55,269 nt of DNA from Bacteroidota bacterium (GTDB taxonomy: Bacteria; Bacteroidota; Bacteroidia; Chitinophagales; Chitinophagaceae), in NCBI GenBank assembly GCA_030706605.1, contig JAUZOE010000025.1:1-55269 (forward strand), in the 5' to 3' direction. The position numbers were made by a program, and so were the translations under genes. A model generated the notes under the pieces. That model saw only the letters and a program-made list of their open reading frames with translations, had not been told where the DNA came from and ran no database searches. Of the stretch, positions 8,955-17,064 are shown piece by piece. How positions within the stretch are numbered: position 1 is the first letter of the stretch; every line of letters begins with the position of its first letter.

Positions 8955-10496
8955 TTACAATTCTTTATTATTTGCGTCAATCCAATTTGTATTCGGGATA
9001 TGGGCAGTATTTTCTATATTAAAATTTTTAACCTCTCTAAGAATTATGGTGGGTACACCTTCTGATTTTTGGGAATGAATATGCTGAAAATCCGCACCAT
9101 CTACATTTTCAAGAATGTAAGCAGGACGCATATCCTCTGTAATAAAACTGGTTTCCACATTGCTGACTTTTAAGTCATTTACATCCCTGATAAAAAAACC
9201 ATACGAAGGGGTAATGCCAAACCTGGAAGGTTCCGGGTATTCTTTTGTTAATTCAGGAACTTTAATGGCTGCTTGTTCTTTAGTGCCTCCCCCTTTAAAA
9301 TAGATATGAATATTATCCAGCGAAATATCCTGTATTTTATGATCAGGTAAACCGACAATCAAAGCACCTTGTTTTGCGTTTACATCGTATGCAACAATAT
9401 TACTGATGATAACCCTTTTGACATCTCCAACCGGAGTGCCGGCAGGGCCGCGCATGCGTTCGCCCAGGCGAATAAATATAGGCGCATTTACAATATCTCT
9501 CATCGCAATATTAGAGATAGTTACATCTTCCAATAAAGCACCATCGACACTTTCAAGTGCAAAGCCACCGCAATAATCAAATACGCAATTGGATATTGTG
9601 ATATTTTTAAATCCACCATTAGATTCTGTTCCGAATTTTATACGCCCGGTGGGGCTATCGCCCTCTTCTTTTTTTAGTGTGCCATCCAAAAAAGAACCTT
9701 CCACAAAACCCGATACCTGGCAATTGGTAATGGTAACGTTTTCTGTAGCCCTGGGATAATTTAAAGCAAAATCACTCTTCAAACAAATAGCATCATCATG
9801 TGGTGAGTTTACACTACAATTAGATACTCTCACATTTTTGCAGGAAATAATATCCATTCCATCACGATTGGTGTCCATTTTAAGGTTGTCTATAGTCACA
9901 TTATCCAGACCATTTAATAAAAGGACAAACCAACCACCATGAAAAACTGTAAAATCTTTAAGAATAACATTCCGGCATAATTTTAAACTTATTGTTTTAT
10001 TTCCATACCCATTTTCTCCCTCTTTTCGGGTTGACCGGAGTAAGCCCTTCCCCCAAATTCTACCAGGACCCAGAATGGAAATGTTTTCAAGATTCTCGCC
10101 TACTATTAAACTATTGTGAAAATGACAATGCCCATAATCCTGGTAAATTTCGTTTGCATTTTTTTCAGGCAAATCGTATTGTGCCGATGGCGAAGTTTCT
10201 GCAGCTATGATTGTTGCTCCCTGGTCAAGGTATAAAGCAATATTGCTTTTGAGATGTATGGTCACTGATAAATAATTACCTGCCGGAAAATAAACAGTTC
10301 CTCCCCCGGCTGCTGCTGCCACATCAATCGCTTTATTAATTGCCTTACTATCAAGGTTTTTACCATTTCCTTTAGCCCCATAATCTTTCACATTATAAAA
10401 AGGGTTTGTTTTTGCGTTGGCTGTTTGAATACTACAAAAAACCAGCATAAAAGTTGCGAAGAAACAACCATACAATTTTCTCATATCAGATGTCAT
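8955..10496 (-). CDS. GH28 family polygalacturonase-like glycoside hydrolase
   Basis: The 513-residue protein has a signal peptide ending near TANA and begins its mature part with FYNVKDYGAKGNG, the usual opening of GH28 right-handed beta-helix enzymes. Active-site segments are present in order: NRDGMDI, SPHDDAICLKS (paired catalytic Asp) and GRIKFGTESNGG. GH28 enzymes hydrolyse galacturonic acid or rhamnogalacturonan linkages in pectin by inversion. NRDG instead of the classical NTDG, and TESNGG where others have GHG, place it in the Bacteroidota exo-type or rhamnogalacturonan-type branches rather than classical endo-polygalacturonases. ATG at 10494-10496 is used; Met5 (10482-10484) is an equally good start. 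Secreted or periplasmic action is expected. Confidence 0.9.
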   Translation of the reverse strand: MTSDMRKLYGCFFATFMLVFCSIQTANAKTNPFYNVKDYGAKGNGKNLDSKAINKAIDVAAAAGGGTVYFPAGNYLSVTIHLKSNIALYLDQGATIIAAETSPSAQYDLPEKNANEIYQDYGHCHFHNSLIVGENLENISILGPGRIWGKGLLRSTRKEGENGYGNKTISLKLCRNVILKDFTVFHGGWFVLLLNGLDNVTIDNLKMDTNRDGMDIISCKNVRVSNCSVNSPHDDAICLKSDFALNYPRATENVTITNCQVSGFVEGSFLDGTLKKEEGDSPTGRIKFGTESNGGFKNITISNCVFDYCGGFALESVDGALLEDVTISNIAMRDIVNAPIFIRLGERMRGPAGTPVGDVKRVIISNIVAYDVNAKQGALIVGLPDHKIQDISLDNIHIYFKGGGTKEQAAIKVPELTKEYPEPSRFGITPSYGFFIRDVNDLKVSNVETSFITEDMRPAYILENVDGADFQHIHSQKSEGVPTIILREVKNFNIENTAHIPNTNWIDANNKEL

Positions 10497-10753
10497 ATTA
10501 AATTTATATTTTTTAAAAAGAAAAATCTAAGTAACGAATAATATTGTATAAAAAGAAAATCGAAAAAAAATTGCACTCAATTTTCTTGTATTAATTCTAT
10601 CATTAATGAAATTTAATACTAAAAAATACCTTAGTCTTTTTTCGAAAATTTGTTTAATTACAATTAATCTGAACGTATTCAAGAGAAATCGATAGGAAAT
10701 AAAAGGCTCTCAATTGAATCTGATATTTCGGAAAGTAGTTTTTTGATAAAATA

Positions 10754-11920
10754 TTAATTGACTTCCAAATCATCTCTTGAAGGAAGCGGAGGAAAAGGAG
10801 TATGCGGTTCTGACTGGTACCAATATACTACCGAAGCAATATCATCCTGCAAAGGCAAATACCGTCCGCCTGAATGCCAGCCCAGATCCTGTATGGTCAC
10901 CTTTAAACTATTTTCAAAACGAATGGGATCAACAATATGCCAGCGATACAAACCAAAGCGTTGCTCAACCTGATAATGCCCATCGCCACGAATTACCTGC
11001 GGCAAACCACTGTAAGGAGTACAGAATTCAGTATACGCACTGGTCTCAACACCTGCTGCATTTTTTTTCCTTGTATCAAAATCATAAGAGCCACAAAAAT
11101 AATCTTCAGTACCTGTACCACAAATTGTAGGATACTGCGTATCTCCATCCATATAAAATTTAATTTCACCCTCGCCCCACCAGCCATTGCGATGAGAGCC
11201 ATAGGCAATATAAGTTCCTACATATTGTCCCTTACCTTTAATATTATCAACCAACACATAATCCTGTTTATATGGTTGAGGATTTACCCTATGAAACTGG
11301 GCATGAAAATAAGCAGCGTCTGCAGGAACATCAGTTAAAATATAATCTACCTGGTAATATAAAACCATGTCTTTGTCAGCGATATTTTCCATGGTTATCC
11401 TGCATTTTTTATGAAAAGGCATTGCCCAGTAACAATTGAATGCGCTGCCGGGATTTACTGCAACGGCTAATGATTGTAAAGGCGAATACTGCCCCCATCC
11501 CATGCAAAAGAAATCTCCCACAGGCACTTCTACAGAAGGAGTTGTTTCGTCATCCCAATAAATGCGTAAAATCTCATCTCTCCAATTTCCTGTTGGCGTC
11601 ATCCAGATATGCTTAATGCAACCTGGGTTATCTATCTCTGCTAAAGTAAAAGTGGTTTTTGACTTGATAACTACACTCGGACTTATTTTCCAGCCTTTCC
11701 CCAAATCCCGTGCAGCTTTGGCTCCCGTACCGGTTATGGCTTTTGCACCTTCTCCTTTTGCTCCCGTAAAATTTTCAGGACTTATAGATCGCGATTTAGC
11801 ATCTGATAACCGATACAAATTATTCATGTTAACATCAATGCCATTAAATGAACCCTTCTGCTGGGCTGACGATTGTAATGAACCCAAAAGGAATAATCCT
11901 ATTATTATATTTCTTTTCAT
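10754..11920 (-). CDS. GH172 (DUF2961) glycoside hydrolase
   Basis: The 388-residue product carries a signal peptide (MKRNIIIGLFLLGSLQSSAQ) and the DUF2961 fold: PGCIKHIWMT, WDDETTPSVEVPVGDFFCMG, a long middle beta-sandwich and the conserved WWGEGEIKFYMDGD and GTGTEDYF motifs, whose acidic residues are the likely catalytic ones. DUF2961 is now CAZy family GH172, whose described members act on alpha-D-fructofuranosides (difructose dianhydride I) and D-arabinofuranosides of mycobacterial arabinogalactan. The protein is of normal length. It lies 257 bp upstream of the GH28 gene on the same strand and is probably a separate transcript. The exact furanoside substrate cannot be read from sequence. 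Confidence 0.88.
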   Translation of the reverse strand: MKRNIIIGLFLLGSLQSSAQQKGSFNGIDVNMNNLYRLSDAKSRSISPENFTGAKGEGAKAITGTGAKAARDLGKGWKISPSVVIKSKTTFTLAEIDNPGCIKHIWMTPTGNWRDEILRIYWDDETTPSVEVPVGDFFCMGWGQYSPLQSLAVAVNPGSAFNCYWAMPFHKKCRITMENIADKDMVLYYQVDYILTDVPADAAYFHAQFHRVNPQPYKQDYVLVDNIKGKGQYVGTYIAYGSHRNGWWGEGEIKFYMDGDTQYPTICGTGTEDYFCGSYDFDTRKKNAAGVETSAYTEFCTPYSGLPQVIRGDGHYQVEQRFGLYRWHIVDPIRFENSLKVTIQDLGWHSGGRYLPLQDDIASVVYWYQSEPHTPFPPLPSRDDLEVN

Positions 11921-11993
11921 GTACTATATTTTATAAATGGATTTTAAAATTCAACCAATATGAATTTTTATATTTATCAGCAATCAACCTTTT

Positions 11994-12001
11994 CAAAATT
12001 A
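11994..12001 (-). promoter_or_regulatory. Possible -7 box for GH172
   Basis: The minus strand reads TAATTTTG, a full match to TAnnTTTG, 73 bp upstream of the GH172 start. No TTG is found at the expected -33 distance, so support is partial. Confidence 0.3.
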
Positions 12002-12528
12002 GGCCAATTAGTAACATAAAAAGTTTTATCGTTTACACTTTTTTACTGATCTGGGATTAGATAAAGGTTTTCTCCGGAATAAATTTAAAACCTAATCCTT
12101 AAATTGACAATTCTGGTTTCGAAATAACTAAACTATACACCCAACATCTCAAGCATCATAGCTGCCAGGTTCCACAATCTATCCAAAATCTTTACCGACA
12201 AAATAAATTTGCATTAAGCCAGGAAAGGACTCTCGAAAAATAAGTTTTTTTAAAACGGAATCCTGATCACCAATCTCTATACAAATATGTACCATTTTTT
12301 TTCTCTGCCTTCCGCACAAGAAAAAAAACTTTTTTATTTTGATCTAATGAAAACGCAGAGGAAAGAAATTGAATAGCTTTAATTAATTTAAAGATTCATA
12401 TCCTGATCTGTTTTTTTTGTAAAAAAACGGGGAAGTATGCAATCCAAAATTTACCTGGTTTGCTGCGAGAAAAATATTTAAACCCGCTAAAAGCACAAAT
12501 TGAGAAATAAATAATCTCACAAAAAAAG

Positions 12529-12536
12529 TAAGTTTG
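12529..12536 (+). promoter_or_regulatory. Possible -7 box for the chromate transporter
   Basis: TAAGTTTG matches TAnnTTTG fully, 32 bp before the ATG at 12569. The nearest TTG upstream (12500-12502) is 26 bases away, which is longer than the usual spacing. Confidence 0.35.
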
Positions 12537-12568
12537 CTTCGTTAATCATAAAATTTTTTATTTTTTAC

Positions 12569-13789
12569 ATGGTACTTTTCAGACACATCCCTTTTTTAAA
12601 AGCAGTATTTTATTATACAATTTCTGCTTTTGGTGGACCTCAAGGTCATTTGGGGATGATGATGAAAACCTTTGTTGACAAGCGCAGAGACATTACAAAG
12701 GAAGAACTTATGGAATATGTGGCCTTTTGTCAACTGTTGCCCGGGGCTTCTTCTACCCAAACCTTAACACTCATCGGATACAAACGGGGAGGTGTACCTC
12801 TTGCTATACTCACACTGCTCATCTGGATATTACCAGCAAGTATTTTGATGGGAATATTTTCATTTTTAGTTCATTATGTAAATACGTATCATGTAAGCCT
12901 TGATATATTTACTTACATACAACCAATGGCTGTAGGCTTTATAGCGTTTGCTGCCTTCAAAATGTACAAGGTCTCTATAAAAAATACAATAACTTATGTT
13001 ATTATGTTGGTGGCATTATTTGCCACTTACCTTTTCTTTAAAACCCCATGGGTCTTTCCTATTTTGATTGTCCTTGGAGGAGTGGTTACCAACTTTAGTG
13101 ATAAACGAATTCCGGAAAAAGAAAACATAAGTCCAAAGCATATCAAGTGGACCAATATCTGGCTGTTCATTCTTATATTTTTAATTGTGGGGTTTTTGAG
13201 TGAAACTGCGCGTAAACATGATTGGAAAGATAAAAGGGCCTATAATCTTTCTGAAAACACCTATCGTTTTGGAAGTCTCGTTTTTGGTGGTGGAGATGTG
13301 CTGATGCCTATGATGTATGAGCAATACGTTGTTCGTGAAAAAACGAATTACATGAGCAAAGAAGAATATTTAACCGGATGGGGGTTAGTGAGAGCAATCC
13401 CAGGGCCTGTTTTTTCTGTAACGGCCTATACCGGAGGAATGGTGATGAGAGACCTTGGGACCAAAATGCAATTACTGGGATGTTTGATTGGGTGTATAGG
13501 AATATTTTTGCCGAGTGCGTTATTAGTTTTATTCTTCTACCCGGTATGGCACAATCTAAAAAAGTATGCGGTCGTTTTTCGATCGTTGGAAGGAATTAAT
13601 GCTGTAGTGGTAGGAATTATGTCGGCATCTTCTCTTTATTTACTTAAAGACATCTCCATTACCGGCCTGGACACCGTAAGTTTTGTAAACATTTTTGTAA
13701 TAATAGGCACTTTTTACCTGCTCACTTTTACAAAAATTCCCGCACCTTTTATTGTGCTGGGATGTCTTGCGCTTGGGTTTATTTTTTAA
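12569..13789 (+). CDS. chrA: Chromate transporter, ChrA family
   Basis: This 406-residue inner-membrane protein holds two tandem CHR domains. The first has [13 protein letters not shown] and [18 protein letters not shown]; the second has [16 protein letters not shown] followed by [19 protein letters not shown]. Around ten hydrophobic helices can be counted, and the length is that of the long-chain ChrA type, which exports chromate and may carry sulfate-like anions. The domains are linked by a hydrophilic segment near residues 175-225. It is a single gene with no regulator beside it, divergent from GH172. Whether it really confers chromate resistance is unknown. Confidence 0.93.
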   Translation: MVLFRHIPFLKAVFYYTISAFGGPQGHLGMMMKTFVDKRRDITKEELMEYVAFCQLLPGASSTQTLTLIGYKRGGVPLAILTLLIWILPASILMGIFSFLVHYVNTYHVSLDIFTYIQPMAVGFIAFAAFKMYKVSIKNTITYVIMLVALFATYLFFKTPWVFPILIVLGGVVTNFSDKRIPEKENISPKHIKWTNIWLFILIFLIVGFLSETARKHDWKDKRAYNLSENTYRFGSLVFGGGDVLMPMMYEQYVVREKTNYMSKEEYLTGWGLVRAIPGPVFSVTAYTGGMVMRDLGTKMQLLGCLIGCIGIFLPSALLVLFFYPVWHNLKKYAVVFRSLEGINAVVVGIMSASSLYLLKDISITGLDTVSFVNIFVIIGTFYLLTFTKIPAPFIVLGCLALGFIF

Positions 13790-14004
13790 AAGTTGCTTAG
13801 CCCAGTTTTATGTTTTAAATAAGTTAGTCAAAACCAGCAGGCTATTCTGTAACAGAACACCTATTAAAAAGGTCAAGCCTAAGTTATCCAAACAATTCTA
13901 TCCAAATAGGCAAATGCTTTCACAATGAAAAAATTATTATCTCATACCCTTTTTTTAAAAAACATCGGATGACTTATACAATATATATATATCGAAAATC
14001 TGGG

Positions 14005-14032
14005 TTGATCATTTCTTTTTCCAGTATCTTTT
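14005..14032 (+). promoter_or_regulatory. Weak promoter candidate for the nuo operon
   Basis: TTG and TATCTTTT (7 of 8 to TAnnTTTG) are 17 bases apart, slightly short of 19. A transcript from here would have a leader of about 120 bases that includes the hairpin at 14061-14084. Confidence 0.25.
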
Positions 14033-14060
14033 AATTCCAATAATAAATAGTTGAATACAA

Positions 14061-14084
14061 AAATCATGATATTCATCATGATTT
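14061..14084 (+). promoter_or_regulatory. Perfect inverted repeat upstream of nuoA
   Basis: AAATCATGAT (14061-14070) and ATCATGATTT (14075-14084) form a perfect 10-bp inverted repeat with a 4-base centre, ending 75 bp before the nuoA start. It could be an operator or a leader hairpin. It has no U-run typical of a terminator. Confidence 0.4.
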
Positions 14085-14159
14085 ATTTTATCCATTGGAT
14101 AACATAATTTATTACCTTTCACTTACAAAAATTGTTATTAACCCAATTGAACTTTTTGT

Positions 14160-14510
14160 ATGGGATCTTCTTCAATGATTGTTTTAATTATAGCAGCACT
14201 TGCCTTTTCTTCCATTGCTATATTGATTGCTAAAATTGTAACAAAAGCTACTACCAATCCTCAAAAGGGTGAGCCTTACGAGTGTGGCATTCCCACTAAA
14301 GGCACCACGTGGAAACAATTGAACGTGGGGTATTATTTATTTGCATTGATATTTTTAATCTTTGATGTGGAGCTGGTATTCTTGTATCCGTGGGCCGTGG
14401 TGGCAAAGCATGTGGGATGGATGGCACTGGTTGAGATTATCATTTTCTTTTTTATATTATTTATGGGATTTTTATATGCACATAAAAAAGGCGCTTTAAA
14501 ATGGAAATAG
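14160..14510 (+). CDS. nuoA: NADH-quinone oxidoreductase subunit A
   Basis: The 116-residue membrane subunit of respiratory complex I has three predicted helices and the diagnostic loop GEPYECGIPTKG followed by FLIFDVELVFLYPWA, which lies next to the quinone chamber. It is the first gene of an eleven-subunit operon that runs to 24378. The ATG at 14160 is the only sensible start. Confidence 0.97.
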   Translation: MGSSSMIVLIIAALAFSSIAILIAKIVTKATTNPQKGEPYECGIPTKGTTWKQLNVGYYLFALIFLIFDVELVFLYPWAVVAKHVGWMALVEIIIFFFILFMGFLYAHKKGALKWK

Positions 14511-14587
14511 GGCAGGTATAGCAAGAATTGAAATTGTAGACCGGAGACTTGAATGATTAAAATTATTAAAGAGAATACATCATATTA

Positions 14588-15166
14588 ATGAGTGACACTT
14601 CAAATAATGTAAGGACTTCAAAAGTCCCCTTCCCTGGAGGGGATTTAGGGGAGGCCTCTTTCCCGGGGCAAATACATGAAACACCCGGAGGCGGTATTGT
14701 ATTGAGCAAACTGGATGATGTGATTAACTGGGCGCGTTCCAATTCATTATGGCCATTGACCTTCGCAACCAGCTGCTGTGGAATTGAAATGATGTCTGTT
14801 GCGGCGGCCAAATACGATTTTTCAAGATTTGGGTTTGAAGTAGCACGTGCCTCACCCCGGCAGGCTGATGTGATCATTATTGCCGGAACTATTGTGAATA
14901 AAATGGCGCCGGTTCTAAAAAGATTATATGACCAGATGGCTGACCCTAAATATGTAATTGCTATGGGTGCCTGTGCTATCAGTGGCGGGCCATTTTTTTA
15001 CAATACTTATTCGGTGGTGAAAGGAACTGACCATGTGATACCGGTTGACGTATATGTAGCAGGTTGTCCCCCAAGACCGGAAGCTTTGTTACATGCATTG
15101 ATAAGTTTACAGCAAAAAATAAAAAGCGGTTTAACAAGAGAACAAATAAAGACAGGTAAAGAATAA
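14588..15166 (+). CDS. nuoB: NADH-quinone oxidoreductase subunit B, with repeat-encoded N-terminal segment
   Basis: NuoB holds the terminal iron-sulfur cluster N2 that passes electrons to quinone. All four cluster ligands are present: Cys63-Cys64 ([11 protein letters not shown]), Cys129 (MGACAISGG) and Cys160 (VAGCPPRPE). The product has 192 residues. Residues 9-23 ([15 protein letters not shown]) do not look like NuoB: they are encoded by a GC-rich repeat element (14613-14655) that also occurs between nuoC and nuoD. The conserved part starts around residue 33. A later start is unlikely, since the next in-frame ATG (Met68) lies beyond the cluster cysteines. It lies 77 bp after nuoA and 3 bp before nuoC. 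Confidence 0.96.
   Translation: MSDTSNNVRTSKVPFPGGDLGEASFPGQIHETPGGGIVLSKLDDVINWARSNSLWPLTFATSCCGIEMMSVAAAKYDFSRFGFEVARASPRQADVIIIAGTIVNKMAPVLKRLYDQMADPKYVIAMGACAISGGPFFYNTYSVVKGTDHVIPVDVYVAGCPPRPEALLHALISLQQKIKSGLTREQIKTGKE
14613..14655 (+). repeat. GC-rich inverted-repeat element, copy 1 (inside nuoB)
   Basis: The element opens with a small hairpin half (GGACTTCAAAAGTCC) followed by CCTTCCCTGGAGGGG and ATTTAGGGGAGGCC. It aligns over about 41 bases with copy 2 (15702-15742), with only a few differences, and is translated in frame as NuoB residues 9-23. Same orientation as copy 2; copies 3 and 4 look like a related, reverse-complemented form. Confidence 0.85.
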
Positions 15167-15169
15167 TAA

Positions 15170-15628
15170 ATGGAGAACGAAGAGTTGAAAACCACAATAA
15201 CAGCATTGCTTCCTTCAGCCACATTTGAAGAGGATGGTGAGTGGCTCAATATCAATATTGAATCAAAAGATTGGTTACCATTTGCACAGCAGTTGCGCAA
15301 GGGTGATTCTTTATTTTTCGATTATCTCTTTTGCCTTACCTGCATCGACTGGAAGACACATCTTACAATGGTGTACCACTTGTCTTCTACAAAATACAGA
15401 CACAATATTGTGGTGAAATCCAAACTTGACAGCAGCAACCCCGAAATAGAAACGGTAAGTAACATATGGAGAACAGCAGATTTTCATGAAAGAGAAGTGT
15501 ATGAAATGTTTGGTGTGAATTTTTTGAATCATCCTGATTTAAGATTGTTGATTTTACCGGATGGATGGGAAGGGAAAAAACCAATGCTAAAAGATTTTGA
15601 AGACCCAATAAATATGATAAAACTATAA
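15170..15628 (+). CDS. nuoC: NADH-quinone oxidoreductase subunit C
   Basis: The 152-residue peripheral subunit carries the 30-kDa subunit signature W(R)TADFHEREVYEMFGV followed by HPDLRLLILPDGWEG. It helps hold the hydrophilic arm near NuoD. It is a separate gene here, not fused to nuoD. The stop codon is immediately followed by repeat copy 3. Confidence 0.95.
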   Translation: MENEELKTTITALLPSATFEEDGEWLNINIESKDWLPFAQQLRKGDSLFFDYLFCLTCIDWKTHLTMVYHLSSTKYRHNIVVKSKLDSSNPEIETVSNIWRTADFHEREVYEMFGVNFLNHPDLRLLILPDGWEGKKPMLKDFEDPINMIKL

Positions 15629-15661
15629 AGCCCCCTCTAACTCCCCCAGAGGGGGGAGAAC
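15629..15661 (-). repeat. GC-rich inverted-repeat element, copy 3 (after nuoC)
   Basis: The plus strand reads AGCCCCCTCTAACTCCCCCA, then a G/A-rich half (GAGGGGGGAGAAC). It matches copy 4 (19124-19155) over 32-33 bases with few differences. Its reverse complement has the same block order as copies 1 and 2 (CCCC, TGG, GGGG, TTA, GGGG), so it is given the opposite strand. Confidence 0.85.
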
Positions 15662-15701
15662 AAGGCAAAAACATTATGTATAGACAAACTAAAATAATTG
15701 A

Positions 15702-15742
15702 AGACTTTCAAAGTCCCTCCCCTGGAGGGGTTTGGGGAGGCC
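15702..15742 (+). repeat. GC-rich inverted-repeat element, copy 2 (nuoC-nuoD spacer)
   Basis: The sequence reads AGACTTTCAAAGTCCCTCCC followed by CTGGAGGGG and TTTGGGGAGGCC, nearly the same as copy 1. With copy 3, 40 bp away in opposite orientation, it makes a paired arrangement like the bacterial interspersed mosaic elements known from REP sequences. Confidence 0.85.
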
Positions 15743-15759
15743 GATATAATTAAACTCTA

Positions 15760-16875
15760 ATGGTTGAAGAAATAGGCACAACGGAAGAAGGGGATTTAAT
15801 CATAAACGTAGGACCACAGCATCCTGCCACGCATGGCGTGTTGCATTTAGTGATTACGTTAAATGGTGAAACCATAAAAAAAGTAGAGCCTCATTTGGGT
15901 TATATACATCGCTCTATAGAGAAAATGTGTGAGAGCTTAACCTATCGACAGTTCATTTATGTCACCAGCCGGATGGATTATCTCTCTGCTCACATTAACA
16001 ACCATGCATGTGCGTTATGTGTAGAAAAAGGTTTACAGGTAGAAATTCCTCCGAGGGCACAGGTGATAAGAGTGCTAATGGATGAGCTTACAAGAATTGC
16101 ATCGCATGAATTATGGTGGGGTGCCATGGCTATGGACCTTGGTGCGTTTACTCCTTTCTTCCATGCATTCAGGGAAAGAGAAACCATCAATGATATTATG
16201 GAAGAAACCTGTGGTGCAAGATTAACAATGAACTATATGGTTCCGGGTGGAGTAATGGCCGATTTGCATCCAAATTTTCAAAAGAAAGTAAAGGAATTTA
16301 TCACCTTATATAAATTAAAGATCAAAGAATACGACGAACTGGTTACCGGTAATATTATTTTTCAAAACCGTATGAAAGGTGTTGGATATTTATCTGCTGA
16401 GGATGCCATATCGTACGGATGCACCGGGCCAACAGCAAGAGGCAGTGGAGTAAGTTGCGATATCCGCAAATTGTATCCATATGAAGTTTATGATAAACTG
16501 GAATTTGATGAAGTTCTGGAAACGGAAGGTGATTCTTTTGCCCGTTATATGGTACGGTTAGGAGAAATGAATCAATCCATAAAAATAATAGAACAGTTAA
16601 TCGATAATATTCCGGAAGGTGATTTCCAGGCCAAGACAAAAGTGGTGCTGAAATTACCCAAAGGAGAATTTTATTCAAGAGTGGAAACAGCTCGGGGAGA
16701 ACTAGGTGTATATATTGTTAGCGAAGGAGGATCGACTCCTTACAGGATTAAATTCCGCTCACCGGGATTTTCTAATCTTTCAGCATTAGATCATATGGCA
16801 AGAGGCCATTTGTTGGGAGATCTGGTAGCAATGATGGGAACACTTGATTTGGTGATACCGGATATTGACAGATAG
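15760..16875 (+). CDS. nuoD: NADH-quinone oxidoreductase subunit D
   Basis: The 371-residue subunit of the 49-kDa family lines the quinone-binding site. Conserved segments include VGPQHPATHGVLH, PHLGYIHRSIEKM, SRMDYLSAHINNHACALCVEK, the GCTGPTARGSG region and the C-terminal PSFSNLSALDHMARGHL-type motif. Length is slightly short but typical for versions not fused to NuoC. The next gene is nuoH, not nuoE, which is unusual for the canonical gene order. Confidence 0.96.
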   Translation: MVEEIGTTEEGDLIINVGPQHPATHGVLHLVITLNGETIKKVEPHLGYIHRSIEKMCESLTYRQFIYVTSRMDYLSAHINNHACALCVEKGLQVEIPPRAQVIRVLMDELTRIASHELWWGAMAMDLGAFTPFFHAFRERETINDIMEETCGARLTMNYMVPGGVMADLHPNFQKKVKEFITLYKLKIKEYDELVTGNIIFQNRMKGVGYLSAEDAISYGCTGPTARGSGVSCDIRKLYPYEVYDKLEFDEVLETEGDSFARYMVRLGEMNQSIKIIEQLIDNIPEGDFQAKTKVVLKLPKGEFYSRVETARGELGVYIVSEGGSTPYRIKFRSPGFSNLSALDHMARGHLLGDLVAMMGTLDLVIPDIDR

Positions 16876-17064
16876 GGAACGGGTTATTGAATACTTGCAA
16901 ACTTCGATATTCTATATTCCGTGTTCAATATTCATGATTGATAAGTTGCTGAATATTGGACATAGCAAGAAATAATGAATGGTAGAGTTGAAGAAATAAT
17001 TAACACCGAACAAAGAATAAAGAATGTAGAAGAAAAAGGACGATCAATTTGTATTATTTAAAAC
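16876..17064 (+). other. nuoD-nuoH spacer lacking nuoEFG
   Basis: These 189 bp contain no gene. The sequence is AT-rich with TATTC-type repeats and an inverted repeat CAATATTC...GAATATTG in about 16928-16960. Nothing resembling remnants of nuoE, nuoF or nuoG could be read. Confidence 0.6.

Larger units (their letters stand above)
11921..12568. other. Divergent intergenic region between GH172 and chromate transporter
   Basis: These 648 bp separate two divergent genes. I see no coding potential and no long repeats. It contains -7-like boxes for both sides (listed separately) and several A/T runs. Confidence 0.6.
13790..14159 (+). other. Intergenic region upstream of nuoA
   Basis: These 370 bp carry no gene. 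They hold a TA-repeat (about 13978-13992), a promoter-like pair TTG (14005-14007) and TATCTTTT (14025-14032) with 17 bases between, and the hairpin at 14061-14084. Confidence 0.5.

Noticed and set aside
10777-11338. Overlapping plus-strand frames opposite GH172
   Set aside because: Antisense shadows of a well-supported gene with no family features.
13845-13857. TTCTGTAACAGAA as a terminator for the chromate transporter
   Set aside because: The loop is a single base and there is no U-run.
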